Origin: Flavobacteriales bacterium
Lineage (GTDB): Bacteria > Bacteroidota > Bacteroidia > Flavobacteriales_F > PHOS-HE28
Reading direction: 5' to 3'
Assembly (NCBI GenBank): GCA_016721005.1
Contig: JADKJM010000005.1
Span: forward strand, 186,001-250,000
DNA length: 64,000 nucleotides
A program made the position numbers and the translations under genes. This document shows, piece by piece, positions 16,629 to 25,433 of this stretch; positions within the stretch are counted from its first letter, which is position 1, and each line of letters starts with the position of its first letter. A model generated the notes under the pieces. The model was not told the origin of the DNA. It saw nothing but the letters and a program-made list of their open reading frames with translations, and did no database searches.

Positions 16629-18713
16629 TCAATAGGCACCGCTCCACCGCCGCAGCGACCACTCCAGCGCGAGCAACAACAGGATCACGCCGAAGAGCCA
16701 ACGCACGGAGATCAGATCGGTGTAGCGCGGTTGGACCATCGACCGTGATGCGATCGTTCGTTCGCCTTTGATCGCGGTGACCAATGCGTCGAGATCGCCC
16801 GGGTGGACCATGGTTCCCCCGCTCCTTGCGGCAAGGTCGGCGAGAAGTCCATGATCGGCCACGAGGTTCGTGGCTTCCAGGACGATCGGTCGGACGATGA
16901 ATTCGCCTTGTGCCGCCAAGCGTTCCGTCTTGTACTGCGCGTTCGCCTTCCACGTGTAATGTCCGGCGGGCAAGCGGCCTGCATCCAGTCGATATCCATC
17001 ACCGGCAGGACGGAAGGCATAGGGGAACTCCTGCCCCTGCTCATCCTTCAGGTTGATGGTCACTTCCGCATCGGGTACCGGCGCGTAGGATGGGTCGTAC
17101 ACTTCCGCGTTCATCACCACGGCATCGCTCGTGGTGAACAACGGTGCGTGGTCAATGCGGAAGCGCTTCTTGTCCGCTTTCAGCGCGAGGAATTGCACCA
17201 GCTTGTGGATGAGCCGATCGGCGCGCTCCGTGGAGCCGGACCGTTGCTGGTCCGCGATGCGCCAACGCCAGATCCCTTCACCGGCGATGGTGGCCATACG
17301 CGCACCATCCTGCTGCAGTACTGCGATCAATGGTGCTTCGGTGCGCACCACGCCGACGCGTTGCATCACCAAGGCTTGAGCACCTCTATCAAGGTCATAC
17401 TGTCCGAAGGGTACTTGCAACGGCGGGAAGCGTTCGATCGCCTTGGCCGTTTCCTGATCAAGGGTGAAGTAGGTGAAACCGGTGTTCAATGTGGCTTGCG
17501 CATCCGTGATGGCAGGACGTGCCCCGGTGACCCGTACACCTGTTCGCAGGTTGTTGAGCGCAGCCATGTCCATGCCCGAACCAAGGATGCACAATACGGG
17601 GATGGCCTTGGCCCGCGCCCGCTCCAGTAAGGGAACGATCCCCTCCTTCGTGGAAGGCAGTCGGTGAAGAATGATGAGGTCGTACGCTTCCACCGGCTTG
17701 GAGAAACCGGTCGCATAGTCCAGATCCACTTCGTATCCCTCCAAGCCCAACAGCGCCAAGCGGATCGCACCGAGATCCGGATGCGGTGAGGCGCCGAGGA
17801 GCAAGACCTTCTGCCGATCATCCAATACATCGATGAAGACGTCCTGTGTGTTGTTCGCCTGCGAGAACTCGCGATCCACGCCGCGCACTTCCACCGTGTA
17901 GTGCTGCATGCCTGCACGATCCGCCTTGATGGAGAAGGCCAGCTCGTGCGAGAAGGGATCAGCGGTCACGACCAGATCCTGCGACGCGACCTCGCGCCCT
18001 TGATGCAGGACGACCACCTTCGTTCGCACATCCTTCAGATGCCGCGCATCCACACGGACGATCAGTGGGAACTCATTCCCCAGAAAGCAGATGCGATTGT
18101 GTTGCACGGAACGGATCAATAGATCCGGACGCACTGTCGTGTCGCCCAACGCGATCGTGTGGATCGGAACACCCAAGCGTTCGGCGTCCAAGCGCGGATC
18201 ACGTCCACGGTTCGTGATCCCGTCGCCATCCATGATCACTGCTCCGAGATCCGGACCACTGAAGCGGTCGTACACTTCGTTCAGGGCCTGGCCCATGTCC
18301 GTCAGTGCATCCTGTTGATCAAAGTGAAGTCCTTCGCGCACACCTTCACCGTACGTGAACTCGCGGATGTCATAAGCATCGCCGAGTTCTTCGGGAAGGC
18401 GCTCCAATGCTTCACGATACGCTCCCTTCAAGGAAGCGGTATCACCTGCGGCCGTGAGCGAGGACGACCCATCGTGCAGGACGACCACGACCGGTTTGCG
18501 CACTTCGCGGACCATCATGTTCACCATGGGTTCCAAGAGGAAGAACGCGATGCTCGCGATCGCCAAGGCGCGCAGGATCGCCATGAACGCACCGAGTCGT
18601 GGTGAGAATCCTTCGCGTCCCTGTGCCTTTCGATACAGCCACCATGCCAGCGCTGCGCCGAGCAGGAGGCAGAGCGGTGCGAGCCAAAGACTATGGACCG
18701 TGGTCACGTTCAT
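16629..18713 (-). CDS. Large membrane protein with von Willebrand A-like domain
   Basis: The 694-residue protein has two N-terminal membrane segments (residues ~8-25 and ~42-65) and one at the C-terminus (WLFGVILLLLALEW). Between them VVVVLHDGSSSL resembles a VWA domain but with a modified MIDAS (DGSSS for DxSxS), and AVIMDGDGITNRG follows. A later segment (KVLLLGASPHPDLGAIRLALLGLEGYEVD, then AYDLIILHRLP) resembles class I glutamine amidotransferase-like domains seen in such proteins. It is related in layout to the BatA-type protein at 29277. A GACCTTCGC box lies 6 nt before the start. Function is unknown, probably envelope related. Confidence 0.75.
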   Translation of the reverse strand: MNVTTVHSLWLAPLCLLLGAALAWWLYRKAQGREGFSPRLGAFMAILRALAIASIAFFLLEPMVNMMVREVRKPVVVVLHDGSSSLTAAGDTASLKGAYREALERLPEELGDAYDIREFTYGEGVREGLHFDQQDALTDMGQALNEVYDRFSGPDLGAVIMDGDGITNRGRDPRLDAERLGVPIHTIALGDTTVRPDLLIRSVQHNRICFLGNEFPLIVRVDARHLKDVRTKVVVLHQGREVASQDLVVTADPFSHELAFSIKADRAGMQHYTVEVRGVDREFSQANNTQDVFIDVLDDRQKVLLLGASPHPDLGAIRLALLGLEGYEVDLDYATGFSKPVEAYDLIILHRLPSTKEGIVPLLERARAKAIPVLCILGSGMDMAALNNLRTGVRVTGARPAITDAQATLNTGFTYFTLDQETAKAIERFPPLQVPFGQYDLDRGAQALVMQRVGVVRTEAPLIAVLQQDGARMATIAGEGIWRWRIADQQRSGSTERADRLIHKLVQFLALKADKKRFRIDHAPLFTTSDAVVMNAEVYDPSYAPVPDAEVTINLKDEQGQEFPYAFRPAGDGYRLDAGRLPAGHYTWKANAQYKTERLAAQGEFIVRPIVLEATNLVADHGLLADLAARSGGTMVHPGDLDALVTAIKGERTIASRSMVQPRYTDLISVRWLFGVILLLLALEWSLRRWSGAY

Positions 18714-18719
18714 GGGGGT

Positions 18720-18728
18720 GCGAAGGTC
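18720..18728 (-). promoter_or_regulatory. -7-like box of the VWA-type gene
   Basis: GACCTTCGC on the minus strand, 6 nt before the ATG at 18713. Confidence 0.5.
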
Positions 18729-18785
18729 GGGGTAGGCGAGTTGTTCGTCCTTCGACGTTGCTCAGGATAAGTGTTGAAGGTTATT

Positions 18786-18861
18786 GGTTGTTCGGTGTGA
18801 GCGTACTGGCGTCTCGACCTAGCGCACGACGCTCACCGAACAACCATCACCACGAACAACC
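18786..18861. repeat. CGAACAACC-type intergenic repeat with inverted arms
   Basis: GGTTGTTCGGTGTGAGCG (18786-18803) faces CGCTCACCGAACAACC (18830-18845), an inverted repeat with one bulged base, followed by CACGAACAACC. It lies in the gap between fabG and the VWA gene. Related words occur at 32686, 34602-34656 and 39514-39645. Confidence 0.65.
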
Positions 18862-18864
18862 TTT

Positions 18865-19614
18865 TCAAGTGAGCATCCCGCCGCACACATTCAGCGTTTG
18901 GCCGGTGATGTAGGAACTGAGATCGCTGCCGAGGAAGACGCATGCGTTGGCGACATCGGTGGGTGAACCGCCGCGCTTCAAGGGGATCCCTTCGCGCCAT
19001 TGCTCCACCACTTTCTGGTCGAGGGCGCCGGTCATTTCCGTTTCGATGAAGCCCGGAGCGATGGCATTGCTGCGGATGTTACGGCTGCCGAGTTCCAGCG
19101 CCACGCTCTTGGTAAAGCCGATGATGCCGGCCTTGCTCGCCGCGTAGTTGGATTGGCCTGCGTTGCCCTTCACCCCTACCACGCTGCTCATGTTCACGAT
19201 GCTGCCACTGCGTTGTTTGAGCATGACGCGCATCACGGCCTTGGTCATATTGAACACGCTCTTCAGATTGGTGTTGATCACCGCATCCCAATCCGCCTCG
19301 CTCATGCGCATGAGCAGTTGGTCCTTGGTGATGCCGGCGTTGTTCACGAGCACATCGAGCCGACCCCACGCATTCACCACCTCATCCACCGCTTTCTGCG
19401 CTTGCTCAAAGTTGCCCGCATCGCTCTGGATGGCGATCACCTTGCGACCGCTCTTCGTGGCGAGTTCCGCAGCGAGCGCATTCGCCTTCTCGGGGCTGCT
19501 CACGTAGGTGAAGGCCACATCGGCGCCCTCCTCAAGGAAGCGTTCCACGATCCCCCGGCCGATGCCGCGCGATCCACCGGTGATCAAGGCGGTCTTTCCT
19601 GCTAACAATGCCAT
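18865..19614 (-). CDS. fabG: 3-oxoacyl-[acyl-carrier-protein] reductase
   Basis: The 249-residue short-chain dehydrogenase starts MALLAGKTALITGGSRGIGRG (NADP-binding TGxxxGIG). It has NNAGITKDQLLMRM, the catalytic Ser in SSVVGVKGNAGQ, the YAASK Tyr/Lys pair, and PGFIETEMT, ending CGGMLT; these are all FabG-type. It reduces 3-oxoacyl-ACP in fatty acid elongation. The open frame begins 28 codons upstream, but that stretch is unlike the family. A TACATTCGC box at 19660-19652 gives a leader of about 30-40 nt. Confidence 0.93.
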   Translation of the reverse strand: MALLAGKTALITGGSRGIGRGIVERFLEEGADVAFTYVSSPEKANALAAELATKSGRKVIAIQSDAGNFEQAQKAVDEVVNAWGRLDVLVNNAGITKDQLLMRMSEADWDAVINTNLKSVFNMTKAVMRVMLKQRSGSIVNMSSVVGVKGNAGQSNYAASKAGIIGFTKSVALELGSRNIRSNAIAPGFIETEMTGALDQKVVEQWREGIPLKRGGSPTDVANACVFLGSDLSSYITGQTLNVCGGMLT

Positions 19615-19651
19615 GCTTCGGTTGCTTTCGGTTGTTGACTGTTCGGTCCGG

Positions 19652-19660
19652 GCGAATGTA
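19652..19660 (-). promoter_or_regulatory. -7 box of fabG
   Basis: TACATTCGC on the minus strand, 37 nt before the fabG ATG. Confidence 0.65.
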
Positions 19661-19760
19661 CCAACAGCCCGGGCAGCACTACCGACCATGCTCTTCATGC
19701 ACGGACAGCGTTCTTCTCAAATGATCCGGGCGCTGGCCCGATCTTTGGCAAAGCCCGTAA

Positions 19761-20564
19761 ATGCGTCCTCTCTTCTCGATCACCCTTCTGCTCGTTTGCG
19801 CGATGGCCCATGGCCAAGGGCATGAGCGCACCCTCAAGACCGATACCGGCACGGTCGTCATCCGCTATTTCACCAGCGGTAAGGTGAGCACGAAGGTGTG
19901 GACCGATAAGAACGATCGTTGGGGCCGGAGTTGGGCCTATGATGCTGCGGGCAAGGAATTGTTCAGTTATCAAACGCGGTCCATCGGGGGCCATGCCAGT
20001 GCGAACTTCAGCTACCACCCGAACGGTGCGGTGAGCCGGATCGAAGTGAGTGATGCGCCGGATGGCGGCATCCAATGGTACCGGAGTACGACGTCCTATG
20101 ATGAACATGGCGTGAAGACCGGCTTCACCGAACAAGGGCATGACAACTACGGACCGATCCCTGGACCTGGGGTACGCACCACACAAAAGCCGGAAGTCGC
20201 GCCAGTCAAACAAGAGGTCGTGGAGGAACAATACATGTACGTGAACGAGGTGTTCGTGGTGAATAGCACGAAGTGGACGTGCATCATCAACGCAACCGCC
20301 GCGCAACCCTCACCGGGTCTTCCGGGCGGGACCTTCACGATCCAGCCCGGTGACACGCTTCGATTGGGGACCTACAGCATGGGCGAGGTCTTCCAGGATC
20401 CCGGGAAGCATATTACGATCGTGGCTCAACGCCCGCATGGGAAGGGCAAAAGGAGAAGCCCGATGGAGTTGCTCCTCCTTCAGGAAACGCAGAACTCCAA
20501 GGAACATCGGAGCTACTTCTACCACGCCTTGCCCGAAGGCACGCGTTTGTCATTCAGGCGTTAG
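19761..20564 (+). CDS. Secreted protein of unknown function
   Basis: The 267-residue protein has a clear signal peptide (MRPLFSITLLLVCAMAHGQ). The first half has MORN-like or antitoxin-like strands (DTGTVVIRYFTSGKVSTKVWTDKND, GRSWAYDAAGKELFSYQTRS). The second half has a distinct segment beginning near VEEQYMYVNEVFVVNSTKWTC, with QPGDTLRLGTY. I do not recognise the family. A GATCTTTGG box at 19740-19748 may be its promoter. Its last 11 bases overlap the end of the truncated toxin remnant read on the other strand. Confidence 0.75.
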   Translation: MRPLFSITLLLVCAMAHGQGHERTLKTDTGTVVIRYFTSGKVSTKVWTDKNDRWGRSWAYDAAGKELFSYQTRSIGGHASANFSYHPNGAVSRIEVSDAPDGGIQWYRSTTSYDEHGVKTGFTEQGHDNYGPIPGPGVRTTQKPEVAPVKQEVVEEQYMYVNEVFVVNSTKWTCIINATAAQPSPGLPGGTFTIQPGDTLRLGTYSMGEVFQDPGKHITIVAQRPHGKGKRRSPMELLLLQETQNSKEHRSYFYHALPEGTRLSFRR

Positions 20565-20652
20565 GTGTTGCTCTCGTGATCTTCGGCACGATCAGCGGCG
20601 GAAGATCTTCTATATCCTTGATCGCTTGCCGACTGATGAACATCTCGTACAT
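20554..20652 (-). pseudogene. Truncated RelE/ParE-type toxin remnant
   Basis: This frame is too short for usual gene callers: 32 codons, starting at 20652 in a TGATG overlap with the antitoxin-like gene upstream. It reads MYEMFISRQAIKDIEDLPPL then IVPKITRA. That is the N-terminal strand-helix-helix pattern of RelE/ParE mRNA interferases and gyrase toxins (usually 85-100 residues). It then runs into TPNA and a stop within the 3' end of the convergent gene. The catalytic C-terminal strands are absent, so the toxin should be inactive. Confidence 0.65.
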
Positions 20653-20867
20653 CAGAGCTTCCCAGCTTTCTTCAGCATCGCCTTGGCCTTCTCCCAAGGG
20701 ATCATCTCATCGTTCTTGGCCTCCTCCGCTAGGATCACATCCACGAAGTCCTCCAGCATCTCATCCGTAGGATCAATGGCCTCAATGTCGATCTGGATGA
20801 TGCGCTTATTGCTCGACTCGTCACGCAATACCCTTACGCCTTTCATGGTTCCGGTGTTCGAGACCAA
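20652..20867 (-). CDS. Putative antitoxin of a RelE-type toxin-antitoxin pair
   Basis: The 71-residue acidic protein (Met8 is an alternative start) has a strand-rich N-terminus (MKGVRVLRDESSNKRIIQID) and a helical C-terminus (DPTDEMLEDFVDVILAEEA, IPWEKAKAMLKKAGKL). The tail resembles toxin-wrapping tails of small type II antitoxins. Its stop overlaps the ATG of the toxin remnant, which is the usual TA gene order. It lies 13 bp after sucC on the same strand and may now be read from the sucC promoter. The family is not firmly identified. Confidence 0.6.
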   Translation of the reverse strand: MVSNTGTMKGVRVLRDESSNKRIIQIDIEAIDPTDEMLEDFVDVILAEEAKNDEMIPWEKAKAMLKKAGKL

Positions 20868-20880
20868 AGCTAGCGCGTGA

Positions 20881-22071
20881 TCACGCCAGCACCTCCTTCA
20901 CGCGGTCCGCGGCCTCCTGCAACGCCACGGCGCTCAGCACCTTTAATCCGCTCTTGTCGATGAGTTCCTTCGCCTCGATGGCGTTGGTGCCTTGCAAGCG
21001 AACGATGATCGGCACCTTGATGTCGCCGATGTTCTTGTACGCATCCACGATGCCTTGCGCCACACGATCACACCGCACGATGCCGCCGAAAATGTTCACG
21101 AGGATCGCCTTCACCGTGGGGTCCTTCAGGATGATCCGGAAGGCTTTCTCCACACGCGCCGCATCGGCGGTACCGCCCACGTCCAGAAAGTTGGCGGGTT
21201 CGCCACCGCTCAGTTTGATGATGTCCATCGTCGCCATGGCGAGCCCAGCGCCGTTCACCATGCAACCCACGTTGCCCTCGAGCTTCACGTAGTTGAGGCC
21301 GGCTTCTCCTGCTTCCACTTCGATGGGATCCTCCTCGGTCTTGTCGCGCATCTCGGCGTAGTCCGGGTGTCGGTAAAGCGCGTTGCCGTCCAGGCGCACC
21401 TTCGCATCCACGGCGATGATCTTGTCGTCGCTCGTCTTCAGCACGGGGTTGATCTCGAACATGGCGGCATCGCAGCCTTCGTAGGCCTTGTACAGGTCCA
21501 TAACGAACTTGGTCATGGCCTTCTTCGCGGCACCGGTGAGGCCGAGGCCCGTCGCGATCTTGTTGCACTGGAACGGACGCAGGCCCACGCGCGGATCCAC
21601 GAATTCCTTGTTGATCTTGTCCGGATGGTGCTCGGCCACCTCTTCGATGTCCATGCCGCCCTCCGTGCTGTACACGATCACGTTGCGACCGCTTCCGCGA
21701 TCCAGCAGCACGCTCATGTAGTACTCCTTCGTTTCGCTGGCGCCGGGGTAGTACACATCCTCCGCGACCAACACCTTGTGGACTTTCTTGCCTTGCGGCG
21801 GCGTCTGCGGGCTCTTCAGCATCATGCCGATGATGGCCTCGCTGCGCTCACGCACCTCCTCGATGTTCTTCGCGAGTTTCACACCACCACCTTTACCGCG
21901 ACCGCCCGCGTGGATCTGCGCTTTGATCACCCACCACTTCGTACCGGTCTCGGCGCTCAAGCGCTTCGCCTGGTCCACTGCCTCGTCGGCGTTGTATGCG
22001 ACCAGACCGCGTTGAATGGTCACGCCGAATTTCTGGAGGATGCTCTTGCCTTGGTACTCGTGAAGGTTCAT
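20881..22071 (-). CDS. sucC: Succinate-CoA ligase [ADP-forming] subunit beta
   Basis: The 396-residue product is full-length SucC of the TCA cycle. It begins MNLHEYQGKSILQKFGV, with the ATP-grasp fold including WVIKAQIHAGGRGKGGGVK, FEINPVLKTSDDKIIAVDAK (metal-binding Glu/Asn and Asp), GNVGCMVNGAGLAMATMDIIK and FGGIVRCDRVAQGI. The alpha subunit gene (sucD) is not in the window. A TACATTCGC box at 22126-22118 gives a leader of about 45 nt that contains a CGCCTCC/GGAGGCG hairpin. Confidence 0.97.
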   Translation of the reverse strand: MNLHEYQGKSILQKFGVTIQRGLVAYNADEAVDQAKRLSAETGTKWWVIKAQIHAGGRGKGGGVKLAKNIEEVRERSEAIIGMMLKSPQTPPQGKKVHKVLVAEDVYYPGASETKEYYMSVLLDRGSGRNVIVYSTEGGMDIEEVAEHHPDKINKEFVDPRVGLRPFQCNKIATGLGLTGAAKKAMTKFVMDLYKAYEGCDAAMFEINPVLKTSDDKIIAVDAKVRLDGNALYRHPDYAEMRDKTEEDPIEVEAGEAGLNYVKLEGNVGCMVNGAGLAMATMDIIKLSGGEPANFLDVGGTADAARVEKAFRIILKDPTVKAILVNIFGGIVRCDRVAQGIVDAYKNIGDIKVPIIVRLQGTNAIEAKELIDKSGLKVLSAVALQEAADRVKEVLA

Positions 22072-22117
22072 GGGAACGGTTGGGTCGGTGTGAATACGCC
22101 TCCCGGTCGGAGGCGGT

Positions 22118-22126
22118 GCGAATGTA
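22118..22126 (-). promoter_or_regulatory. -7 box of sucC
   Basis: TACATTCGC on the minus strand, 46 nt before the sucC start. The leader between them holds a short inverted repeat (22098-22116, CGCCTCC/GGAGGCG). Confidence 0.6.
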
Positions 22127-22171
22127 ATCGCACGCGAACACTGCGATCGGAAGCCTACGGACCATGAGCCC

Positions 22172-22180
22172 TACCTTCGC
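22172..22180 (+). promoter_or_regulatory. -7 box upstream of the MscS-type channel gene
   Basis: TACCTTCGC on the plus strand, 74 nt before the ATG at 22255; divergent from the sucC promoter. Confidence 0.5.
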
Positions 22181-22254
22181 GGGCACAACGCTTTCTGCGA
22201 ACGTCCTCCGATCCTGACAGGGTCACCGTTTGGACTTCATCCCATACCGATCCA

Positions 22255-23556
22255 ATGCCCACTACCCCGACCCTACTTTCCTATTCGCACTTCATCGATA
22301 CCGTCACACGGATACTGGAACGGACAGGCCTTGCTGAGGAGAACATCGCATGGGTGAGCACCTTGGTCGGGATCGCCGCCGTGTTCATGGTGATGGGACT
22401 GTTGTCGAAGGGGCTGACCTATGTGATCGCGGTCGGACTGAAGCGTTTTGCGCGCCGGACCATCACACAATTCGACGACCATCTGCTGGAATCCAAAGTG
22501 CATCGCTATGTGGCACGCGTGATCCCCCTGATCCTCTCCTATCACCTGATCCCGGTGGTCTTCTCGGACTATCCGGAAATGGTGGTCCCGGTGGAACGGA
22601 TCTTCAACATCTTCTTCATCGTCCTCTTCATCCGCATCGTGCGGGCAGTCCTGCGCGCGGGCCGCGATACACTGAAGGACAACCCCACGTACAGGGACAA
22701 GCCGCTCGATAGCTACCTGCAGATCGCATCACTGGTGATGTACCTCATCGCGGCGGTACTGATCTTCTCCCAACTCACGGGCAAGTCGGCGTGGGCCTTC
22801 CTCACCGCCATGGGCGCGGCGTCGGCGGTACTGCTGTTGATCTTCAAGGACACCATCCTGGGCTTCGTGGCCAGCATCCAGATCAGCGCGAACGACATGC
22901 TTCGCCTAGGTGATTGGATCACGATGGACAAGTACGGCGCGGACGGTGATGTGACGGAGATCAACCTCACCACGGTGAAGGTGACCAACTTCGACAAGAC
23001 GATCACCACGATCCCCACGTATGCGCTTATATCCGACTCCTTCCAGAACTGGCGGGGCATGCAGGAGAGCGGCGGACGACGCATCAAGCGCAGCCTGCTC
23101 ATCAAGGTGAGCAGCATCCGCTATCTCAGTGAAGGCGAACTCGATGAACTACGCGGGATCCAACTCCTCACCGGTTACATCGATGAACGTCGCGCCGAGA
23201 TCGCGAAGTCCAACGCCGAGCGCAACGTGGACGGCAGCATTCCGGTGAACGGAAGACGGATCACCAATGTGGGGCTCTATCGCCAATACGCCGACCTCTA
23301 CCTCGGGCAGCATCCGGGTATCCACCAGCACATGACACGCATGGTGCGGCAACACGCGCCGCATGAACACGGCCTTCCGCTGGAACTGTACTGCTTCACG
23401 AACACCGTGGAGTGGCCCGCCTACGAAGGCATCGTTTCCGACATCTTCGATCACCTGCTGGCGGCACATCGCTATTTCCACCTCACGATCTTCGAACGTC
23501 CTGCCGCCGATGATATGCGCAACATGGGCAAGCCCTTGGAGATGGACCGTGGCTGA
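22255..23556 (+). CDS. Mechanosensitive ion channel, YbdG-like MscS family
   Basis: The 433-residue protein has several N-terminal transmembrane segments and the MscS pore helix and beta domain: SAWAFLTAMGAASAVLLLIFKDTILGFVASIQI, then GDWITMDKYGADGDVTEINLTTVKVTNFDKTITTIPTYALISDSFQNWRG. The long C-terminal cytoplasmic domain (YADLYLGQHP, LPLELYCFTNTVEW) is typical of the YbdG subgroup. It should open on hypo-osmotic stress. It is a single-gene unit 39 bp before the LolD-like gene, which has its own promoter box. Confidence 0.9.
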   Translation: MPTTPTLLSYSHFIDTVTRILERTGLAEENIAWVSTLVGIAAVFMVMGLLSKGLTYVIAVGLKRFARRTITQFDDHLLESKVHRYVARVIPLILSYHLIPVVFSDYPEMVVPVERIFNIFFIVLFIRIVRAVLRAGRDTLKDNPTYRDKPLDSYLQIASLVMYLIAAVLIFSQLTGKSAWAFLTAMGAASAVLLLIFKDTILGFVASIQISANDMLRLGDWITMDKYGADGDVTEINLTTVKVTNFDKTITTIPTYALISDSFQNWRGMQESGGRRIKRSLLIKVSSIRYLSEGELDELRGIQLLTGYIDERRAEIAKSNAERNVDGSIPVNGRRITNVGLYRQYADLYLGQHPGIHQHMTRMVRQHAPHEHGLPLELYCFTNTVEWPAYEGIVSDIFDHLLAAHRYFHLTIFERPAADDMRNMGKPLEMDRG

Positions 23557-23582
23557 CCAGCCGTTCGGTAGCGGTTATCGCA

Positions 23583-23591
23583 CACCTTTGT
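23583..23591 (+). promoter_or_regulatory. -7-like box of the LolD-like gene
   Basis: CACCTTTGT, 4 nt before the ATG at 23596. Confidence 0.5.
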
Positions 23592-23595
23592 CACC

Positions 23596-24243
23596 ATGAT
23601 CCAAGCGACCGGTGTGCGGAAGAAGTACGGCGACCTCGAAGTGCTCAAGGGCGTGGACCTGAATGTGGCGAAGGGTGAAGTGGTGAGCATCGTGGGTGCG
23701 AGCGGCGCAGGCAAGACCACACTCCTCCAGATCATCGGCACGTTGGACAATGCAGACAGCGGTACCCTCGTGATCGGCGGCAAGGACATCAGCGCATTAC
23801 GATCGAATGCGCTCTCCGCGTTCCGCAACAAGCACATCGGTTTCGTGTTCCAGTTCCACCACCTGCTGCCGGAGTTCACGGCGCTGGAGAATGTGATGAT
23901 GCCCGGCTTGATCGCAGGCCAGAGCCGAAACAATTGCGTGCCGCGTGCGGAGGAACTCCTATCACGCCTTAATGTGATCGCGCGCAAAGAGCACAAGCCC
24001 GGCCAATTGAGCGGCGGCGAACAACAACGTGTGGCCGTGGCCCGCGCCCTCTTCAACAACCCCGATGTGGTGCTGGCCGATGAACCCAGCGGCAACCTCG
24101 ACAGCGCACACGCCAAGGAATTGCACCAGCTCTTCTTCGAACTTCGGAAGGAAATCGGGCAGACGTTCGTGATCGTGACGCACAACGAGGAATTGGCGGA
24201 TATGGCGGACCGGAAGTTGGTGATGAAGGATGGGGTGATCTGA
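23596..24243 (+). CDS. lolD: ABC transporter ATPase, LolD-like
   Basis: The 215-residue ATPase has Walker A GASGAGKT (residues 34-41), the Q loop in FVFQFHHLLPEFTALENVMMP, signature LSGGEQQRVAVARAL, Walker B DVVLADEPSGNLD and H-loop VTHNEELA. FQFHHLLPEFTALENV is characteristic of LolD/MacB-type exporters, and LolD drives release of lipoproteins from the inner membrane. No permease gene is adjacent, so the LolC/E partner must be elsewhere; a MacB-like role cannot be excluded. Confidence 0.88.
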   Translation: MIQATGVRKKYGDLEVLKGVDLNVAKGEVVSIVGASGAGKTTLLQIIGTLDNADSGTLVIGGKDISALRSNALSAFRNKHIGFVFQFHHLLPEFTALENVMMPGLIAGQSRNNCVPRAEELLSRLNVIARKEHKPGQLSGGEQQRVAVARALFNNPDVVLADEPSGNLDSAHAKELHQLFFELRKEIGQTFVIVTHNEELADMADRKLVMKDGVI

Positions 24244-24311
24244 GGATCCACAAAGCCGCCGACCGGATCCCTCGGACAACCTGAACCGCGATCCATCGGT
24301 CATCCCGCCAC

Positions 24312-25430
24312 ATGCACTTCCACACAACCCGGAGCTTCTTCTCCCTGATCGCAGGCCTCGCCATGTTGCACGCCACCGCACAGGTGATCGCTTGGCCGGC
24401 AGGTGATCCGACGCAAGCCCCGCTCAACCATCTGCAAGGGCCGAACGTGATGCTCTCCAATGCCTTCAGCCAGACGATCGATCCGATGCAAGTGGGTCTC
24501 TTCCGTGATAGCACGGCCACCGTGGGTCTGGATTCCGGCATGGTGATCTGCACGGGCCTCTACTACTGTGTCATCGGGCCGAACAACGTTCCCAACGGCA
24601 CCTTCGGTGGTGGCTTCTTCGGTGGCGACCCCGATCTGCAAACGATGAGCCCGTTGTATCCGTCCTCCATCGGTGATCAAGGGATCATCCAACTCGATCT
24701 CGTGCCCTGGGGCGACACGCTGACGATCCGTTACGTGTTCGCATCGGAGGAATACGACGAGTACGCATGCAGCAACAAGGATGATCGCATGGGCCTCTTC
24801 CTGAGCGGACCCGGGATCAATGGGCCGTTCTCCAACGGCGGCATCAACATGGCCACCCTGCCGATCAGTGGATTACCGGTGACGGTGAATACGGTGAACA
24901 ATGGCGATGCAGGCCAGTTGGGCTCCATCGGCCTCTGCGGGATGAACCCCGGTTGGCAAATGGACACGATCTACTACATCAACAACGACTTCGGACTGGG
25001 CACCCAGATGGACGGCTTCACCGTGGTGCTCACCGCACGCGCCATGGTGGTTCCCGGCGCCAGCTACCATTTGAAGATCGCCATCGCCGATGTGAACGAC
25101 GCCTTGTTCGACTCCGCCATCTTCCTGCCCGAAGGCGCCATCAGTTGCTCAGAGCTTTCCACCGGTATCGTTGGTTCCGGTAACAGCACACCACCCGCGA
25201 TGTGGATCGATCCCACGGACGGCGATCTGGTCATGAAGGGCTTCACGGATGGGACCGGCCAAATTCAGGTGGAGGTCCACGATCCCGCTGGTCGTTTGGT
25301 GCAACGCACCACGGCGATGGGCAGCGGCTCCCTCGCACGCGTGGCACTCGATAGCTCGCTTCGCGGTTTGATCGTCGTGCGCGCCACACAAGCGGAGCGC
25401 ACGATCACCGGGCGGGTCGTGCTGCGGTGA
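24312..25430 (+). CDS. Secreted choice-of-anchor L domain protein
   Basis: The 372-residue protein has a signal peptide (SLIAGLAMLHATAQ) and the choice-of-anchor L domain: LSNAFSQTIDPMQVGLFRDS, GMVICTG, then VFASEEYDEYACSNKDDRMGLFLSGPGI and AIADVNDALFDSAIFLPEGA. The C-terminal ~75 residues have the strand pattern of a sorting domain (VEVHDPAGRLVQ, LRGLIVVRA) but lack the usual FPNP motif, so T9SS export is likely but less sure. Its role is unknown. Confidence 0.83.
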   Translation: MHFHTTRSFFSLIAGLAMLHATAQVIAWPAGDPTQAPLNHLQGPNVMLSNAFSQTIDPMQVGLFRDSTATVGLDSGMVICTGLYYCVIGPNNVPNGTFGGGFFGGDPDLQTMSPLYPSSIGDQGIIQLDLVPWGDTLTIRYVFASEEYDEYACSNKDDRMGLFLSGPGINGPFSNGGINMATLPISGLPVTVNTVNNGDAGQLGSIGLCGMNPGWQMDTIYYINNDFGLGTQMDGFTVVLTARAMVVPGASYHLKIAIADVNDALFDSAIFLPEGAISCSELSTGIVGSGNSTPPAMWIDPTDGDLVMKGFTDGTGQIQVEVHDPAGRLVQRTTAMGSGSLARVALDSSLRGLIVVRATQAERTITGRVVLR

Positions 25431-25433
25431 GCC

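Noticed and set aside
19761..20564. The secreted protein as the toxin partner of the antitoxin
   Set aside because: It has a signal peptide, lies on the opposite strand and the toxin remnant is found directly after the antitoxin instead.
21068..22186. Antisense and frame-shifted frames over sucC
   Set aside because: Shadows of the sucC coding sequence.
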